This document shows, in pieces, positions 36,531 to 50,400 of a DNA stretch of 64,000 nt. The DNA comes from Caprimulgus europaeus. Its lineage: Eukaryota > Chordata > Aves > Caprimulgiformes > Caprimulgidae. Made by a program: the position numbers and the translations under genes. The notes beneath the pieces were generated by a model. It did no database searches, was not told the DNA's origin, and worked only from the letters and a program-made list of their open reading frames with translations. Position 1 is the first letter of the stretch, and each line of letters opens with the position of its first letter. The DNA is taken from assembly GCA_907165065.1 (NCBI GenBank), contig OU015528.1:24200015-24264014 (forward strand), read 5' to 3'.

Positions 36531-37334
36531 ATATATACAAAGGGATACGTATTAAAAATTCTGCTTAAATTCAGTGAAATACGTCAATGCTTTAGCATTC
36601 CTCAACGGGTGAAGGGTTGAGCCTCAAGTGGAGAAACACAGCCTAGGTCCCGTCATTGGTGATGGTCCTCCAATTTTGGAAACTTAGGTTTGCAAGCTCT
36701 GGGAGGTGTCCCAGTCAGAGGGAGTTGCTGATTGCAGCCCACTGTGGTCCAGGAGAGCTCAAAGGGTCTCACTTAGAACCACTGTTTATAGCACTGTGAG
36801 ATGATTGACTTTAGTTATTACCGTCTCATTTGTTTTGGGCACAACTTGCATTAAGTAATTCTGGTACTCCAGCAGCTGTACAATTCCAGTGTTTTCCAAA
36901 TTGTACAATTCTGGTACCTAGCAAGTCAGGCTATGATTGAGGCAGCAGGTGTTTTGGGCACAGTTAGGGAGTTCCTGATTGTCCCAACTCACTGTGCCTG
37001 TGACTGAAGCAGGAACACCATGTTGGTTTGTCCCATGATTGCAAAGTGGCTGGGAGGGGCTGCATCACCACACCTTTGTATCTCATACTGCAGCAAATGC
37101 ACCTCCCTGTGATCTTCTCCAGCCAATCCACATTTTTTTTTCCTTCTAGGAATGTGTTTCTGTTTTCAGCAGAGGCTTCCAGCTCTTGCCTTTTTCCTAG
37201 CCAGTGCTTTTGTTTCTGTGGATGGATAAATAGTTTTGTCTCTGGCACCTGAACTGCAGAAGGAAGAACCTTCTTCTTTTTCTACTGGTTCATTATAGAA
37301 ATTTCTAAAGTGTTTTCCTCCTCTTTTCCTGACA
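36118..37334 (-). mobile_element. Probable second solo LTR (ERV-type), diverged
   Basis: A 1.2-kb GC-richer block begins TGTCATGGG and ends CCTGACA, so its ends are inverted repeats (TGTCA/TGACA). It is flanked by CCATT (36113-36117) and GCATT (37335-37339), four of five matching, as an aged 5-bp duplication would look. On the minus strand an AATAAA (complement of 36349-36354) lies about 230 bp before the end. Size and layout resemble the LTR at 4274-5472, though the sequence differs. No retroviral gene is present. GC-rich sequence runs on to about 37480, so the right border is uncertain and it may instead be part of a larger element. Confidence 0.5.
36471..36524. repeat. (TA)27 microsatellite
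   Basis: An uninterrupted run of 27 TA dinucleotides lies inside the probable LTR. It is likely to vary in length between individuals. Confidence 0.97.
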
Positions 37335-37339
37335 GCATT

Positions 37340-40300
37340 GTTCCTTGTACCCTGACCGCTCCTTGTGCTAACCCGGGAGCCTGATCTGCAAGGGGAAGAA
37401 AGGACTATCATCTGTGGTGCAGCTGTTGTGATGCATTGCTCAAACCTTTCTCAGCTCTCCGTTTCCCAGAGCAAGGGTGTGCATTAGGACAACCTAGGTT
37501 TAGTGAGATGGACAGTGGAGGTACAGATTGCAGTCTTTAGTCTTACTTGCAGAATATACATTGATTGAAATACTACATAACTTTCCTGGAAAGAAAGGAT
37601 GGAATTTTTCTGGAACTTCTCATACCCTTTAACTCATCTTGATACATTTAATCCCAATTTGCCCTTCTCTTCCAGAGGTAGAAGTGGTAGAGAGTATAAT
37701 GCTAGTTGTGAAAAAACATACTTTAAAAATAAAGAGTCACTAGAATTGACATATCAGCATAATTTTTAACTTCTATATTTTTCTGTACTGGTATTTACTG
37801 AACAAGATTTAAAGCTTTAGAATGTCTAAAAGATTATCTCTTGTTCATCATGAGAGTAAAAAAAAAAAAAAAGGCATACTAGGTCCTGTTTTACCCACTG
37901 TAGTTTGGAATAATATAATCCTTAACAATTCTTTATTCTAGGCTCTTAATTTTAGTTGTCTTCTATATCAATTCTTTGATTCTAGTTGTGATTTTAAAGC
38001 ATTTTTCAGAAGTAACATTACTGTGAAATTGTCTAAATCCAGCTCTTAAATTCACAAGATCTTTATTTCTAAGAAATATCTGTTTCCAGGTTGGATCTTG
38101 CAGACATCACCTCTAAGCAGATTTGCACTGCTGTATCTGCTGGTTTTTACTGCACTGTACATATGTATGCTTACTAGATGTGACTTTTTTTCTCCTTACT
38201 CTTGAGTTGGCAGCTCTTGGCTGTATTACCTGCAGTTGTGCATTTTTTTGCAAATAGTATGCATGGCCCTCCATCCCATATCCTTCTTGTCTTATGCTAT
38301 TTCTAGCAGTATTTTCTTTGTGTGGCTTCTCCTGTTTTTACTTTTTATTCTTCCTTATTCTTCCATTTTTTATTTTCTTCTGTAGTCAAAGTGAGTATAT
38401 TTGAGGGTTTGTTTGTTAGTTTGGGGGTTTTTTTATTTTTTTTTATTCTTTTGGGCATTTTCTTTTTGTCCTCAGTGATTACTACATTCTACCGTATCAC
38501 ATATCACTCTTTTCCAAGTGTGAAGTCATATCTTTTTTAGTTCCTTGCTCCTTACACTCCACCTCACAGCTTTGGATATCTGAACTGAATTAGTATCTGA
38601 TCTGTTATAATGAAATCTGCCAAGTACCTTAATTAAAAGTCTGACTTATTATTTTAAAATGAATCAAAGCTTCTTCAGGAATTCTTTCAGCTTTTGCAGT
38701 TTAATTTGCAGTCTTTCAAAAGTGTCTCTTTTGAGGGTTTCAGTATTATTGCAATTTCAGTTCAGAGCTTGCACTTCCAATCTCTCTGTTTGGAAACTGG
38801 TTGTCATCAGGAGGTACAGGTTCAGCAAAAAAAACCCCAAAAAACCCAAAGTAATTATCAGTGAAATTTATTTTTTACTTCAGGTGCATTCCAGCTTTTC
38901 CCATACAGATGTCAGATACTTATTTGATTTTCACCAATGTAGCACTAGTTTTGGTTGGTTAGTGGCCTTTAGTTCCTGTACTACTGTTTTTCCCTCTCTC
39001 TCATTCTTAGGAGTCTGGCTTCCTTACTTTTCTGATAATCATAAAATAGTTTAGTTCCTAACTATGGAGTTACAGACTTAAAACTTTGGAGTTTTATGGT
39101 CCAAGTACCTGCTTAAAGAAGAGCTAATATTAAATCAGGTTATACAGGGACTACAGGATATTTTTAGTATCTCCAGTAATAAAGATCACATAGTCTTGTG
39201 TGAGTTCCAGTTTGATATTATGTAGCACTGTGATGTGTGTTTGTTTGTTTGTTTAAGAGGAGAACACAAGAAGTATTAAAATAGCAAGTGTTATTGAAGC
39301 TCAAGTCCCCTATTTGCAAGTCTGTGATTTAGGGATGGACTGTATAGATAGAACCTGAACATTATGTAAAGAACATTAAAAAAACCCCAACAAAAACCTA
39401 AGTAGGAAATAAATCCCTTTGTATCCTTTTTGTCTTACTATGTTACTAGATTTTTTTTAACTTCTTTGTTCTGTGATAGTGGCTATTTTGCTGTATTTGA
39501 ACGAAGTTACGCAATTCAAATATTTTAAAGTTACTGGAAATCTTAATTTTTGGAATATCAGTTATATGTTATGTATTTGGCAACATGAAAAATGGTGTTA
39601 TGCAAAGATACAGTGTGGGATTGCGAAGGCTCCTTGATTTAAAAATACATGTATAGTCAGGAAAAAAGTGGAGAGTAGTATTTGAGTGGGGAAGCTTTGT
39701 GCTTACATTCTTGAGGAAGAAAGTGTTATATTTGCCCAGTGATAAGTATGGAGAGTTAATAAATGCTGTCTAGGAGTTGAAAATAATTCCTATCCACCAT
39801 TTAAAATATTTTTAGTACTATTTGGAAATGAAGCCTATCCTTGAAGGACAGATAGCAATTGCATATGAAGCACTTTCTGAACTGTTTGCTGCCTCAGGCT
39901 CTCTTATAAAACAGGAAAGTTGACAATATGTACTGTATTATCCTTTCATGGAATAATAATCACTTCTTGTAGGTTGCTTCTATAAATATTTCATTTTACA
40001 TATAGTTCAGCTGTAAGCTATTATGTTTTCATAACAAAAACTATTGATTCTTGTCTTTGTCATTTAAATGTTTGAGAGTAGCTTTGTAAGCAGGATTTTG
40101 AAGTTAAAAGTTATATCTTTTTTCCTTAAGGTTTCAGTAGTGACTACTTGGCTTCTATCTTGATGTGACTTTAATATTTTGGTTTCATCATAAATGTTGA
40201 GTATTTTAAATATTCCAATATTTGAATGCTTTATAATTATATGAGTAATTCATCCTCGCTTAGAACATGTTCAGTTTTCATATACATTTATACCTAAACC

Positions 40301-42969
40301 CTAATTTTGGTAACTCCATTCCATTTTAACTCTGTAGTATTGATAAACCAGACGTATGTGCACAGTATAATATACTTCATGAAACAGTGGGAATCACTTT
40401 TAAAAAGCTGTTTCTAAAGATAAATTGTACTTAGTACAGCAGACCCTGGGAAACTATAGGCAACTCTCTGTGCTCGGTTCATTTGCACAAGCCATTCAGT
40501 GAAGCGCTGCTTCTGACATTTCAGAGAAGTGGAAGACCGGAAAGAGGGAGTGCTGATATAATTAGATATTAAGCCTTTTTAGATGGGGCCTTCTGTCCCC
40601 AAAGACCTGCTTATGGTTGCAAATTTTCTTTGTAGTGACTAAAAATGAGCTTTGCAAGCATGTCTGAGAGCTACCATGCTATAGTTTCTAGAAGATTTGC
40701 AGAATTTCCACAAGCTCTGAATGTCTTATCAGGTCAGTAATGTAGCTGCATGGGCATATACTGCCAGGATTTTTATTTTTTCATTTTTCCTTCCTGTTTT
40801 AAATATTAACTATACTGCATGCAGGTCCCTTTCATATATTCAGTTTTTCCTTGTTCTTATATTACAGACATTCACCATAAGACACCAAGTTAAAGGAAGC
40901 AGTTCAAGAATATTTTTGTTTGCCTTTATAAAGCTCTGGCTTTCTAAATGAATTCTGAGCTTCCCATGTTGCCTACTGACAAATATTGTATATAAGAAAC
41001 TCCTATTATTGTAGGTCACTGAATTAATTTTTAAAATGCCAATTGACATGATTCCCTTAGGGAGTTGTAAGTTGCAGCCTTGTATTATGTTCCAGTACAA
41101 ATGTGGAAATTCAGTGTTTTAGAAAGGAAAGCATTTGTAGTACAGAAACAACTTAACATGAATCAAGTGATGCTTTTCTTGCATTTAAATTGTAATAGAT
41201 GGAAATAGGCAGACTTTCTAGAGATTTTTCACTGTCATTGCATGTTTAACACTCAAGAGAAAATTGGCATTGTCCTCCTTGCTTCTGGCACCAAACTTTA
41301 CAAATGCAGTTGATTGTTGTATTTGGCATAAGCAAAAATGGGAGTTAAAGTAGAAATAATGGATACAGCTTAGTTCAGTCCAGACATAGGGGCACTAAAT
41401 GCAAGAAGAGAAATAGCCAACGATAAGCTATTCACAGCTATTTGTGTGAGTGATTTTTGATTGGAAAGATCTATGGGATAGTACTGGTATTTGTTATATC
41501 CTGCTGACATATGGCATGTGTTCTTCCGTCAAATAGTCAAGAAGACAGCACTGCAGATGAGAGATGATAATTAACCAATAAAATAAGCTTTTAACTTAAT
41601 TATAACACTACCCAGTAGCAGTGCTGCACTTAATGGTTTGTCAGCAACTGCTCTGTATTCCTTATGTGCTGAAGTTTATAAAAATGGTAATTTTTATTTT
41701 GTAGAATTGTGAAACATGATATTCCATTTATGAGTCTGAAAGCAGGGTTGCTGTCTTCGGCCTGTCCTCCATTGTAGAAACCCTCTAATGTCCTCTTGTC
41801 CACTTGAAAATTAAAGTTTATTTGGGACTAATACAGAAGTTACCAAAATTAACAAATCAGATATTGTGAAAATGCTGAGTTTCTACAAGTGCAATTGTAT
41901 GCTAGCATATCATTCTCATCTTTTCAATATCAAGTTTTTTTCCTCGTAGGCATGCTTCTCTGCTTACAGTAGGACTTTTTTCACTTAACATAGTAGAGTG
42001 ATTGTGACTCTCTGAAACTTGTCTGTGACACTGTTGAGCCATGCCTCTTGAACAGTGACAGGAAACATACTAAGAAAATAATCTACTTTTAACTAGCTAG
42101 CATAAAATGCTGGGTAATACACGATTTAAAAAATTTTTTTGGCTGCGGGAAGAAAGACTTTATATTGGGTCATTTTCAAATTCACATCTCTAATTGGGTA
42201 AGTCTTTGTATGAGTCTTTAAATAAGTAGAATTCCTTCTGGCATTCTCCACTGAGAGGTTATATCAATAATGCAGTTTTAATTTTAATTTTACAGTTTTT
42301 GTCAGAGATAATTATTTTTTTTTGAGTTTTATTTTTTAGCTTTTATCTGCATATGAAGCTTTTAATGGTACAATAGCACATCAAGATACTATAAACTACT
42401 TTATGCTAAGCTTTAAAAGCTGTTTTATATGTCTTTGAGTTACATGGTTAATGATGGGTTAAAAGCTAACACCAGTTGAGGGGAAAAAGAGAGAGAGGGA
42501 GGGAAATGCTTTATTTCTTTGTATTGTTCACACTGCACAGTGAATTTACATGAGAATTTTATCAGCATTCTTGGTGATATGCCTACTCTGAATGAATTCC
42601 CCACAGATGCAAATTTTTTGGACTGGCTTCTTTATCTTTGTTCTTTTGAGATACTGGCTTAAAAGGACAGATCTGCCTTTTATGTCTAGAGAATGGTGCC
42701 TTGAGACTTACTTGCCTTATATTTCAGACAGCCTGTCCAGCTGTAGAAAGTAAAGAGCAATTCTGCAGACAGCTTTGACTTGTACTAAGGGTGAGGTTGA
42801 GAAGAGAATTGGAGAGAACAGCCACTTCTTTGACGATTCTTTTTACTATAGTAGTTAGTGGAAATTATTCAAGCATTCCATGCCTGCTTAGGTGTAAGAA
42901 ACCTTAAAAAGCTGGTCATTTTGTTAAGGCAAGTATCCATGTCTATATCTTCACTAACTGGAAGACATA
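37340..42969 (+). other. Intron 3 segment without genes
   Basis: GC-richer to about 37480, then AT-rich. It contains a poly(A) run at about 37860-37872, T/G-rich runs near 38400-38460, and a GTTT tetranucleotide run near 39238-39254. Open frames such as 38659-39054 are composed of low-complexity, T-rich codons and lack a known domain. Confidence 0.6.
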
Positions 42970-43785
42970 GATCATAGGATCACATCCTTGCTCATGGGAT
43001 AATTCAAGTTAGAAGGGACATCAGGAGACCCAGCGGCTTATTCAAAACAGGGCCAACTGTGATGTCAGACCAGGTTCTGCTGGGCTTTATGCAGTTGGGT
43101 CTTGAAGGCTTCTGAAGATGGAGACTGTGTAAGCTCTCTGGGCAGCCTCTTCTACTGCCTGTCTGTCCTCACTGGGAAAAAAAGTTTTTCTTTATATCCA
43201 GTCTGAAGCTGTCTTGTTTCAACTTATGCCCATTGTTTCTTTTCCACTTGCCATGTATCAGTGTGAAGAGCCTGACTGTGTTTTCTTGATAAGCTTGTAG
43301 GTGTTGGCATGCTTCTAAGTCCACCTGGAGCCGTCTCTTCTCCAGGTTGATCAAACTCATTCCCTTAGCTTCTCCTTGCAGGGCTAGTGCACCAGCCTGT
43401 GACCAGCTTGGTGACCCTCTGCTGAACATGCTCCACTTTATCAATGTTTTTTATTTTGTTGTGAGCTCAAAACTGGACACAGAATAGATTCCCTATCTGT
43501 AAGTATATCCACGTGATATTGTGTGATCTGCAAAGTTGATGAGAATGCACTCTGTCACCTCCAGGTCACTGATGAAGAAGTTGAACAGGATGGGATAGAC
43601 ACCTGTAGTACTTCACTTGGCCCCCAGGCAGAGTACCACAGATGAACCTGATGCTGATCATGCAAACATTTTTCTTAAAATCTGTTTAATTTTCCACCCA
43701 TCCAGACTGCAACGTTTTGACATGGATGACAAAATATTGTGAGAGACTGCTCCTTGTGAGAATCAAGAAAAATTGCATTATCATT
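42970..43785 (-). mobile_element. Old CR1 LINE, minus strand
   Basis: The reverse complement reads as a diverged CR1 3' region. The minus frame 43169-43444 includes LINLEKRRLQVDLEACQHLQAY and the DSFRLDIKKNFFSQ stretch. Sequence from about 43510 to 43785 resembles upstream CR1 coding sequence, including TCACTGATGAAGAAGTTGAACAGG. Many mutations and stops indicate an ancient subfamily. The right end is approximate. Confidence 0.85.
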
Positions 43786-45677
43786 ATTGACTTTCATATT
43801 CTTTTTCAGAATTAGAAAAATTTTAGTTAATATGGTGTAGGTGTAATACAGTGGCTTAATATATTTCACAGTGCAATTAAAATTGCTCTCCTGTGTAGAT
43901 GACTAAGTTAAAAGTTGCTAACCTAAACCCAGTAAGTTAAATAGAGGATAACTATTGCTTTGTCTTGGAGGTAGTTATGATTGTTGGGTTTTTTCCCTCA
44001 TGGATCTTTGCTTAAGTTGCCAGGTTTTAGCAGGTTTTTAAAACTAATGTTTTAAATGAATTGGATGCCTGCAGATGACCTAGCAAAAAGCCAGACTGAA
44101 AAATATGCTTATTTAAAATGAAGCTTTAATCTATAAAGAAGACTTGAAAGACTGGTAACCAGCATGTAGTGTAATAGTGTGGTTGGTGTAATTTGTTTTT
44201 CTAAATTGAGAACAGTGGTCTGTTCTACTTAAAAGCCGGTAATCAGTATCTGGTTTTAATGTGAGTAGAAGACTGGACTCTTTATATAATTTGGAAGTAA
44301 ATTAATTTTGTGGGGGTCTTTTCTAGCATAGGAGGAACACAGAATAAAATGATTGCATTAGGATACATATTTGCATGATTGTTAGAAGGTTTTTTTATTC
44401 TATTTTTGGTTTGTGTTTCTCCTTTTCCTTCCCTCCTACTGTAGGAGGTAGCATGATTTCATGCCTGGATTGATTCTGTTCTCTTTGGAGAAAATGCTGA
44501 GGACTACATTAGGAGAAGTTGTAGAATTCATTTTGGATAATGTGAAATGTGAAGACTGACATTTTAAGCTGTAAGCAAAACCTAGGAAAAAATCATTCTG
44601 CTTGGTGTAGTCTGGACTTTATACATTGCCTACTGCATCACAAAAAAAGTCATCATTTGCCAATGCAACTGAAAAGAACTGTGACTTCAAGGCAGCAGTG
44701 TGTCAGGTAGCTCTTGCACTATCGCATAGCACCTGGAGTTCTCCGGATAGGGAGTGGTAGTGACAAGAATTGGAAAATTACATTTGTGTTATGGAAAAAA
44801 CTCTGTTTGTTTTCCCAGGATCACGCGGATGACATAAGGCTTCTCTCTGTCTTGGTAAAATAGAGAAGTTGCAACTTGGTACATTTTGGTACTCCTGTTT
44901 TATTACAGGAGTGACACCAGAGGGGGAAAATGACTGCCTGCTCTGGGCAAGAAAATCTGAAAGGAAATGCTAAGTAATTTTAGAGTGTAGTTAGAATGTG
45001 TTGTCATAGGTCCAGAAGAAAACCTGAGGATTTGGGTCTTAATGTAACTTTTGATTGTATATATTATATAGCTTTGAGAAGTGTTGTGCAACTTACAAAT
45101 ACACTTTATAATTAATAGCTGTTCTTTTTCTTTTTAAAGGCTTTTTACACAGTGTTCATCTCTTCATCTTTTTAAGCCTGAGACAGCTTTAAGGAATTCA
45201 GTATTTGTCATAGTCCCCCTTTCACTTTTCATAGCTTCTTTCAGCCAACAGCAAGAAAAAGTAGCATGTGTGATATGTATATATACATATCTATATATAT
45301 ATGTGTTTGTATACATATATATGTAAAAACTATTAGTAGTGTCACATAATATGATGAAATGCTGTAAAATTATCAACTCATTTCTAATCTGATGTTTGTT
45401 ACCAACTACACAAAAACTTTTTTTCTTTTTCTTTTTTTCTTTTTTAAACTTGGGACAGCTTCTTAAAAAGTCATACTTACCACGGTACGGCTTTGCACAC
45501 TAGAATATCCCGTAATTTCCTCCTTTTATTATAAAGAAACAAAATGTGTGCATTTTGTAGTGATATGAAAAAAAAGATTGCAAGAAAACCTTATCAGTGT
45601 AATTGCTTTTCTAACTGTCTTCGAAGTACTTTGTGCTATGGTGACAGTCCTGAATTTTTTGGCTAAATACTCTGGAA
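43786..45677 (+). other. Intron 3 segment without genes
   Basis: AT-rich intron. A TA/CATATA-rich simple tract lies at about 45273-45322 and T-rich runs at about 45417-45447. Nothing coding was recognised. Confidence 0.6.
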
Positions 45678-45925
45678 ACCTCATTGCCCTTGACCTGCTC
45701 ACCATGCTTATTTTGATGCAGCCTGGGATACAGTTGGCCTTCTGGGCTGTGAGCACACATTGCCAGCTCATGTTGAGCTTTTTGTCCACCAGTACCCCCA
45801 AGTCCTTCTCCACAGGGCTGCTCTCAATCCACTCGTTGCCCAGCCTGTATACATGTTTGGGATTGCCTTGACCCAGGTGCATGACATTGCACTTGGCCTT
45901 GCTGAACTTCATTAGGTTCGCATGT
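45678..45925 (-). mobile_element. CR1 LINE internal ORF2 fragment
   Basis: On the minus strand, the frame ending at 45529 starts MKFSKAKCNVMHLGQGNPKH, then VYRLGNEWIESSPVEKDLGV, DKKLNMSWQC and AQKAN. This is the reverse-transcriptase/thumb part of CR1 ORF2. The CR1 3' tail is absent, so this is an internal remnant left after deletion or rearrangement. Confidence 0.9.
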
Positions 45926-47346
45926 TGTTTGATAGGAGTTCACAAAAATATCTAGGTTGCAGACTGACACATGGTCATTCCTTAGCTGCAAAGATACATC
46001 AGAAACCAAGGGAATAATTTACTTCATGGTTTAGTCATTCTTATATATTTTCTCTTGTTATGATATATTCATAAAGAATAGTATTTAACAAATAGAAGAC
46101 TACCATTCTGTTGGTAAAATTGTAAAATATCATGTCTCCTATCCTTATTTTGCTATATCAGCAAAATTACTATTTAAGCTCAGACACTAACTCAATTATG
46201 AGAAAAGGTATTGAATTTTTTTCATTAAGTGAGTCTGTGACGTTCCATTTGCAATATAATAGAAAACATTCTAAGTATTTCAATTTTCTATCTCAACTGA
46301 AAGAGCAGTTATTAAAAAAAAAATATGTAACACTCTGCAGACAAGGAACAAAACCATCTTGTTTTTTATTCTTTTAGCATTCTAATTGCCTTTGTCACTT
46401 CTTTCTAGAATTTTGTGTGTATCCCTGTTGGATTCTACCAGCAATGACAAATTAATTTTAGCTCCCATAGATTGTTGACAAACCAGTTTTTTTTCATACC
46501 CCCCTGATTTAAATGGAAGTATTAGCATCATGAGTGATGTTTTAAATATCATATTTATTGTTAAACAAGTAACAAATGATGCATTTTAATGCTATTTTAA
46601 GGTTTATTCTGCTTGCAGTGACTTTTTGCCCGCAGCTAATGGTAGTTGATGAAGTGACCCAAAGATGGAGGGATGATACCTTGTTAAAGAGTTAGAATGT
46701 GTTTTTCTTCAGCTCTTTTTTGTGGCCAGTATGGTATGTTACTTGAGCTGACCAGGGAGTTTGTGTTTATACAAGCTTCCTATAAAAATATTCTGCTGGA
46801 GTTTTGAAAATTTAATAAATTAAAATTGTATCATTTGCCATACTCTCTTTCCCCTGGTGGTAACTTGCTGTCCATTATTGTGTAATGTATATTGTACTAG
46901 TTTAGTTCCCATATTGAAAACTACTTTATTAGCCATTGCTTAAGCAATAGTGTAAATTGAAGTGAAATTGAGCCATAATATTACTGCACTATCGTAGTAA
47001 TGTGATCATATTCTTTCTAAAGTGGAGGATGGAAATAAATCTGTCAATAGCAAAACTCGCAGAATACAAATACAAATCCACACCATTGTACTGATATGTT
47101 TTTTAAGATTTCAGGTCTATCAACCAGCTAGCCTGAGTATATTGAATTTTCCTTTGCTGTAACAGTGAGGAAATCAATTCTGTAGTTTTGCACATAAGTG
47201 TCATAAAAATCAGATTTAGGACGTCATTGTGCTGATTTAGAAAAAATTGATTTATTATTTACACTGAAGTTGAGAAAAATGTGTGAATGTAAAAATCAGA
47301 TGAAGTATTGGAGAGGATACTTCTGAATTACAAAAAGCTATCTGGT
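45926..47346 (+). other. Intron 3 segment without genes
   Basis: AT-rich. Nothing beyond simple sequence was recognised. Confidence 0.55.
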
Positions 47347-47451
47347 GATGATCCTGGACAACTGGCTGTAGGTGGCCCTGCTTGAGCAGGGAAGTTGGAC
47401 AAGATGACCTCCAGAGGCTCCTTCCAACTATTCTGTTATTCTGATTCCATG
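47347..47451 (+). mobile_element. CR1 LINE 3' tail
   Basis: The phrases GGTGGCCCTGCTTGAGCAGG, GATGACCTCCAGAGGCTCC and TTCCAACTATTCTGTTATTC in order are a CR1 3' end of an older subfamily. It is strongly 5'-truncated. Confidence 0.88.
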
Positions 47452-50400
47452 AAAATAAAATTTAGAAGAAACCAAGTGGCCTCCTATCACTACATAAGTG
47501 TTTTCAAGTAATGGAGAATTGATTTACTTTTTTTATCATCCTTGCACGTGTACCAGTGGGAACGTGGGAATCTCATACTACATAACATTGGTAGACTGGA
47601 GAGATCCCGGAGGACAAAATAAAAATAATAATAATAATAAAAAATCTTTTTCTAAAAAAAGCCTTGTGAATGAAGAAAAAAACCCTGAGTTTAATTAGTC
47701 TAGGAAAAAAGGTGATGATGAGGAATAATAGAATTCTTGATGTAAAGAACAAATTGGACATAGTTCTTCCAGGAATAAATCAAATATTATTGATTCCACC
47801 TCAGTGCAAGAAGGCTCAACTGGATCATCTCCCTCTTTTCCAGACCTAATTTTCTTTGATCTTAACTCATTAACTTGTTCTTCCATCCAAAAGAACTGCA
47901 GCCTCTAAGATTGAAACTGATTCTTGACAATAGAGACCTAAGTCCTGCTCTTGTTAATGATGGTAGTTCCCTTTAGTTAACCTGGAGGGTTGAAACAGGG
48001 CACAACCGCATGTTGGCTGCTTCTTGATAGGTTTCTGTTCCTACTCATTATATGGGACAGAGTGAATCTTCATTGTCAGATTTCATGGTTAAAATTATTT
48101 TCCAATAGAAGAAAATAATTTTACAAAATATTTTACTTTCTTCTGGACCTTTATTTTCCAGTCAGGAGCATATATTCCTTAAAAAGAAAAGTTTTAATAA
48201 AAATGATGATACTGACTACACAGCAACAATTTTCTTTTGTTCTAAGCTTCTTTTGTTTTTCTTCTTTAATCTTAAATGTATTGTTGCTAAGGGTGTTCTG
48301 TCTTTTGATCATAGACTTGAGAGGAGGCAAGAAAAAGCAGTTCAGTAGGCATAGCAGAGCATAAATTTATTACAGTCTTTTCTCACTATGTTTGCCTGAT
48401 AAGTATCAGGTTTAAATAAAACTTTTGTTCTTGTTATGTTGGTTTAGAGAGATTAGTTTCTTTTTAAAAGGCCTAAATATACTTGTTACGATTTTTATTC
48501 TAAGTATACTTAGCAAGGACAAAAATTTGAACATGTGAAAACACACAGGTGATTAAGTCAACACTGGAGTCTGTTTTCCTTGCTTTGACTTCAGAATCAA
48601 AGGCTGGCTTTACAAAGTGAGTTGTTTAAATTCACAGGAAAATTTACTGTGCTGTTTTTTGCTCCTGTCCAACTGCACTACCCAAACCTGGGGGATTATG
48701 TTTGTATACAGGTCTAAAAACAGAGCACACACTGCTCTGTATTTCAGTATATTTCTTAGAACACTTTTTAATGTTTGTTTGCTGTGAACTGTACTTCTAG
48801 TTCTCATTTAAAGAAGATTATAAACTATGAACGTACAGAGTAAGCACTAATATCCAGCAGGACTCTTTTGCATTTCAGCAATCATATTTAGAAGTCAACT
48901 TTTATAATATCAAGCTAATATGTTTATTAATTTATTGACTCATCTGTCTTATAGTTGCATTCTAAGCCAAGCTTGTCATATCAAGTTTTGCCAGTGTAGC
49001 TGTGCTGGGTCATGGTAGGAGAACAGCAAGCCAGCTAGAGGTGCTGTGCAAACAATTCTTAGTCTGAATTCGGCTCTGCTGACAGCAAATACCTTTTGTC
49101 TGCTTAGTCTTTGTCATTCTGAGGAGGTGATGTAGCTATACTATCAGAAATACTACTGTTGCCATGTAATGGCTGGATTGTATCTTAATTAAATATGTCT
49201 GTCTAAAAATGAGATTTTAAATAAAACATAGTCACCTAGACTTCCTTTTTAATTAACGGAGCAAGCAGGCACCCTGAGAGCAGCCCATCCCATTTTAAAA
49301 GATGTCTGATACAGATGGGATGAATTCTCTTATTTTTGTGCTGGTCTGTCCCAGTGAATTGGATGAAGGATGTGGGTGATTAGTTTAGACAAACCTGTGT
49401 TTTGGATAGGTAAAGTTAAGCGTGATGAATTTGACATGTAGAATATCATATGAGCAGACATACAGTGAATAACTGCAAGTCATTCTGAGGGATAATAATG
49501 GCACCATGTGTAAGTTTTTGAAAATAAAATAATGAATTCTCTTATCAGTCTGAAAACAGTGAGTTTTTCATTGGCAGTTGTATGCAAATCCCACAAAGAC
49601 AATATGTAAAATAGATTAGGCATTAAAGAAAATTTCACCAAGATGTAAGAAAAATATCAACTTGAAGGGACTTGTTATATATGTAATAAGGCACACAAGG
49701 AAGGAACATTTGAATTGCTGATGTGTGGTACAGGAAAACAAGCATCTCTCCTGGGTCATAGCTTCTAGTTGTTTCTAGAACAGTAACTTTAGGCTTGACT
49801 GTTTGCAGGAATAATAGTACTATGTGTAACCTAAGTAATTAAGGCTAATGAGGAATTATTAGACAGAGAATAGAATCAGAAATGTTTTAAGCCCTCATTT
49901 GGTTTTTAAGAGCAGGGATGATAATTTTAAAGAGAGCAGGTGACCTCATGCTAGTTTACAGTGTTATGAGTTAGTGTTGAATACAAAAAATTGCTGTGAA
50001 TGAATTGCATAAATAGTTGAAGCTGAAAGTTCTGAAAAAACAGAACTTTTTATCTTATGTAATCAATTTTATTGTTCTTTATATTTGCAGACACTTGAGC
50101 TATGTTATGAGTAAAACAAACATAGAGTTTCTACTAAAGTTTTCTTTGCTTACACTAATGATATCCAAGGTGTACATAGAGAGGACTTGGTAATTAATCC
50201 ATAAGGCTATACCTTGGCTTTATGTAAAGGAATATTAAGCATTTGGGAGGAAAGTATGTGTGACTCTGTCTAGATTTGTTGTATACATATACTTTTCAAA
50301 AGCCTCACTTGAATGAGGAACACAGAATTGGGCTAATAAGTTTGCCTTGGAAAATGTTAGCTTACCCTTTACTCATATATTCAACACCTCAAATTATTTC

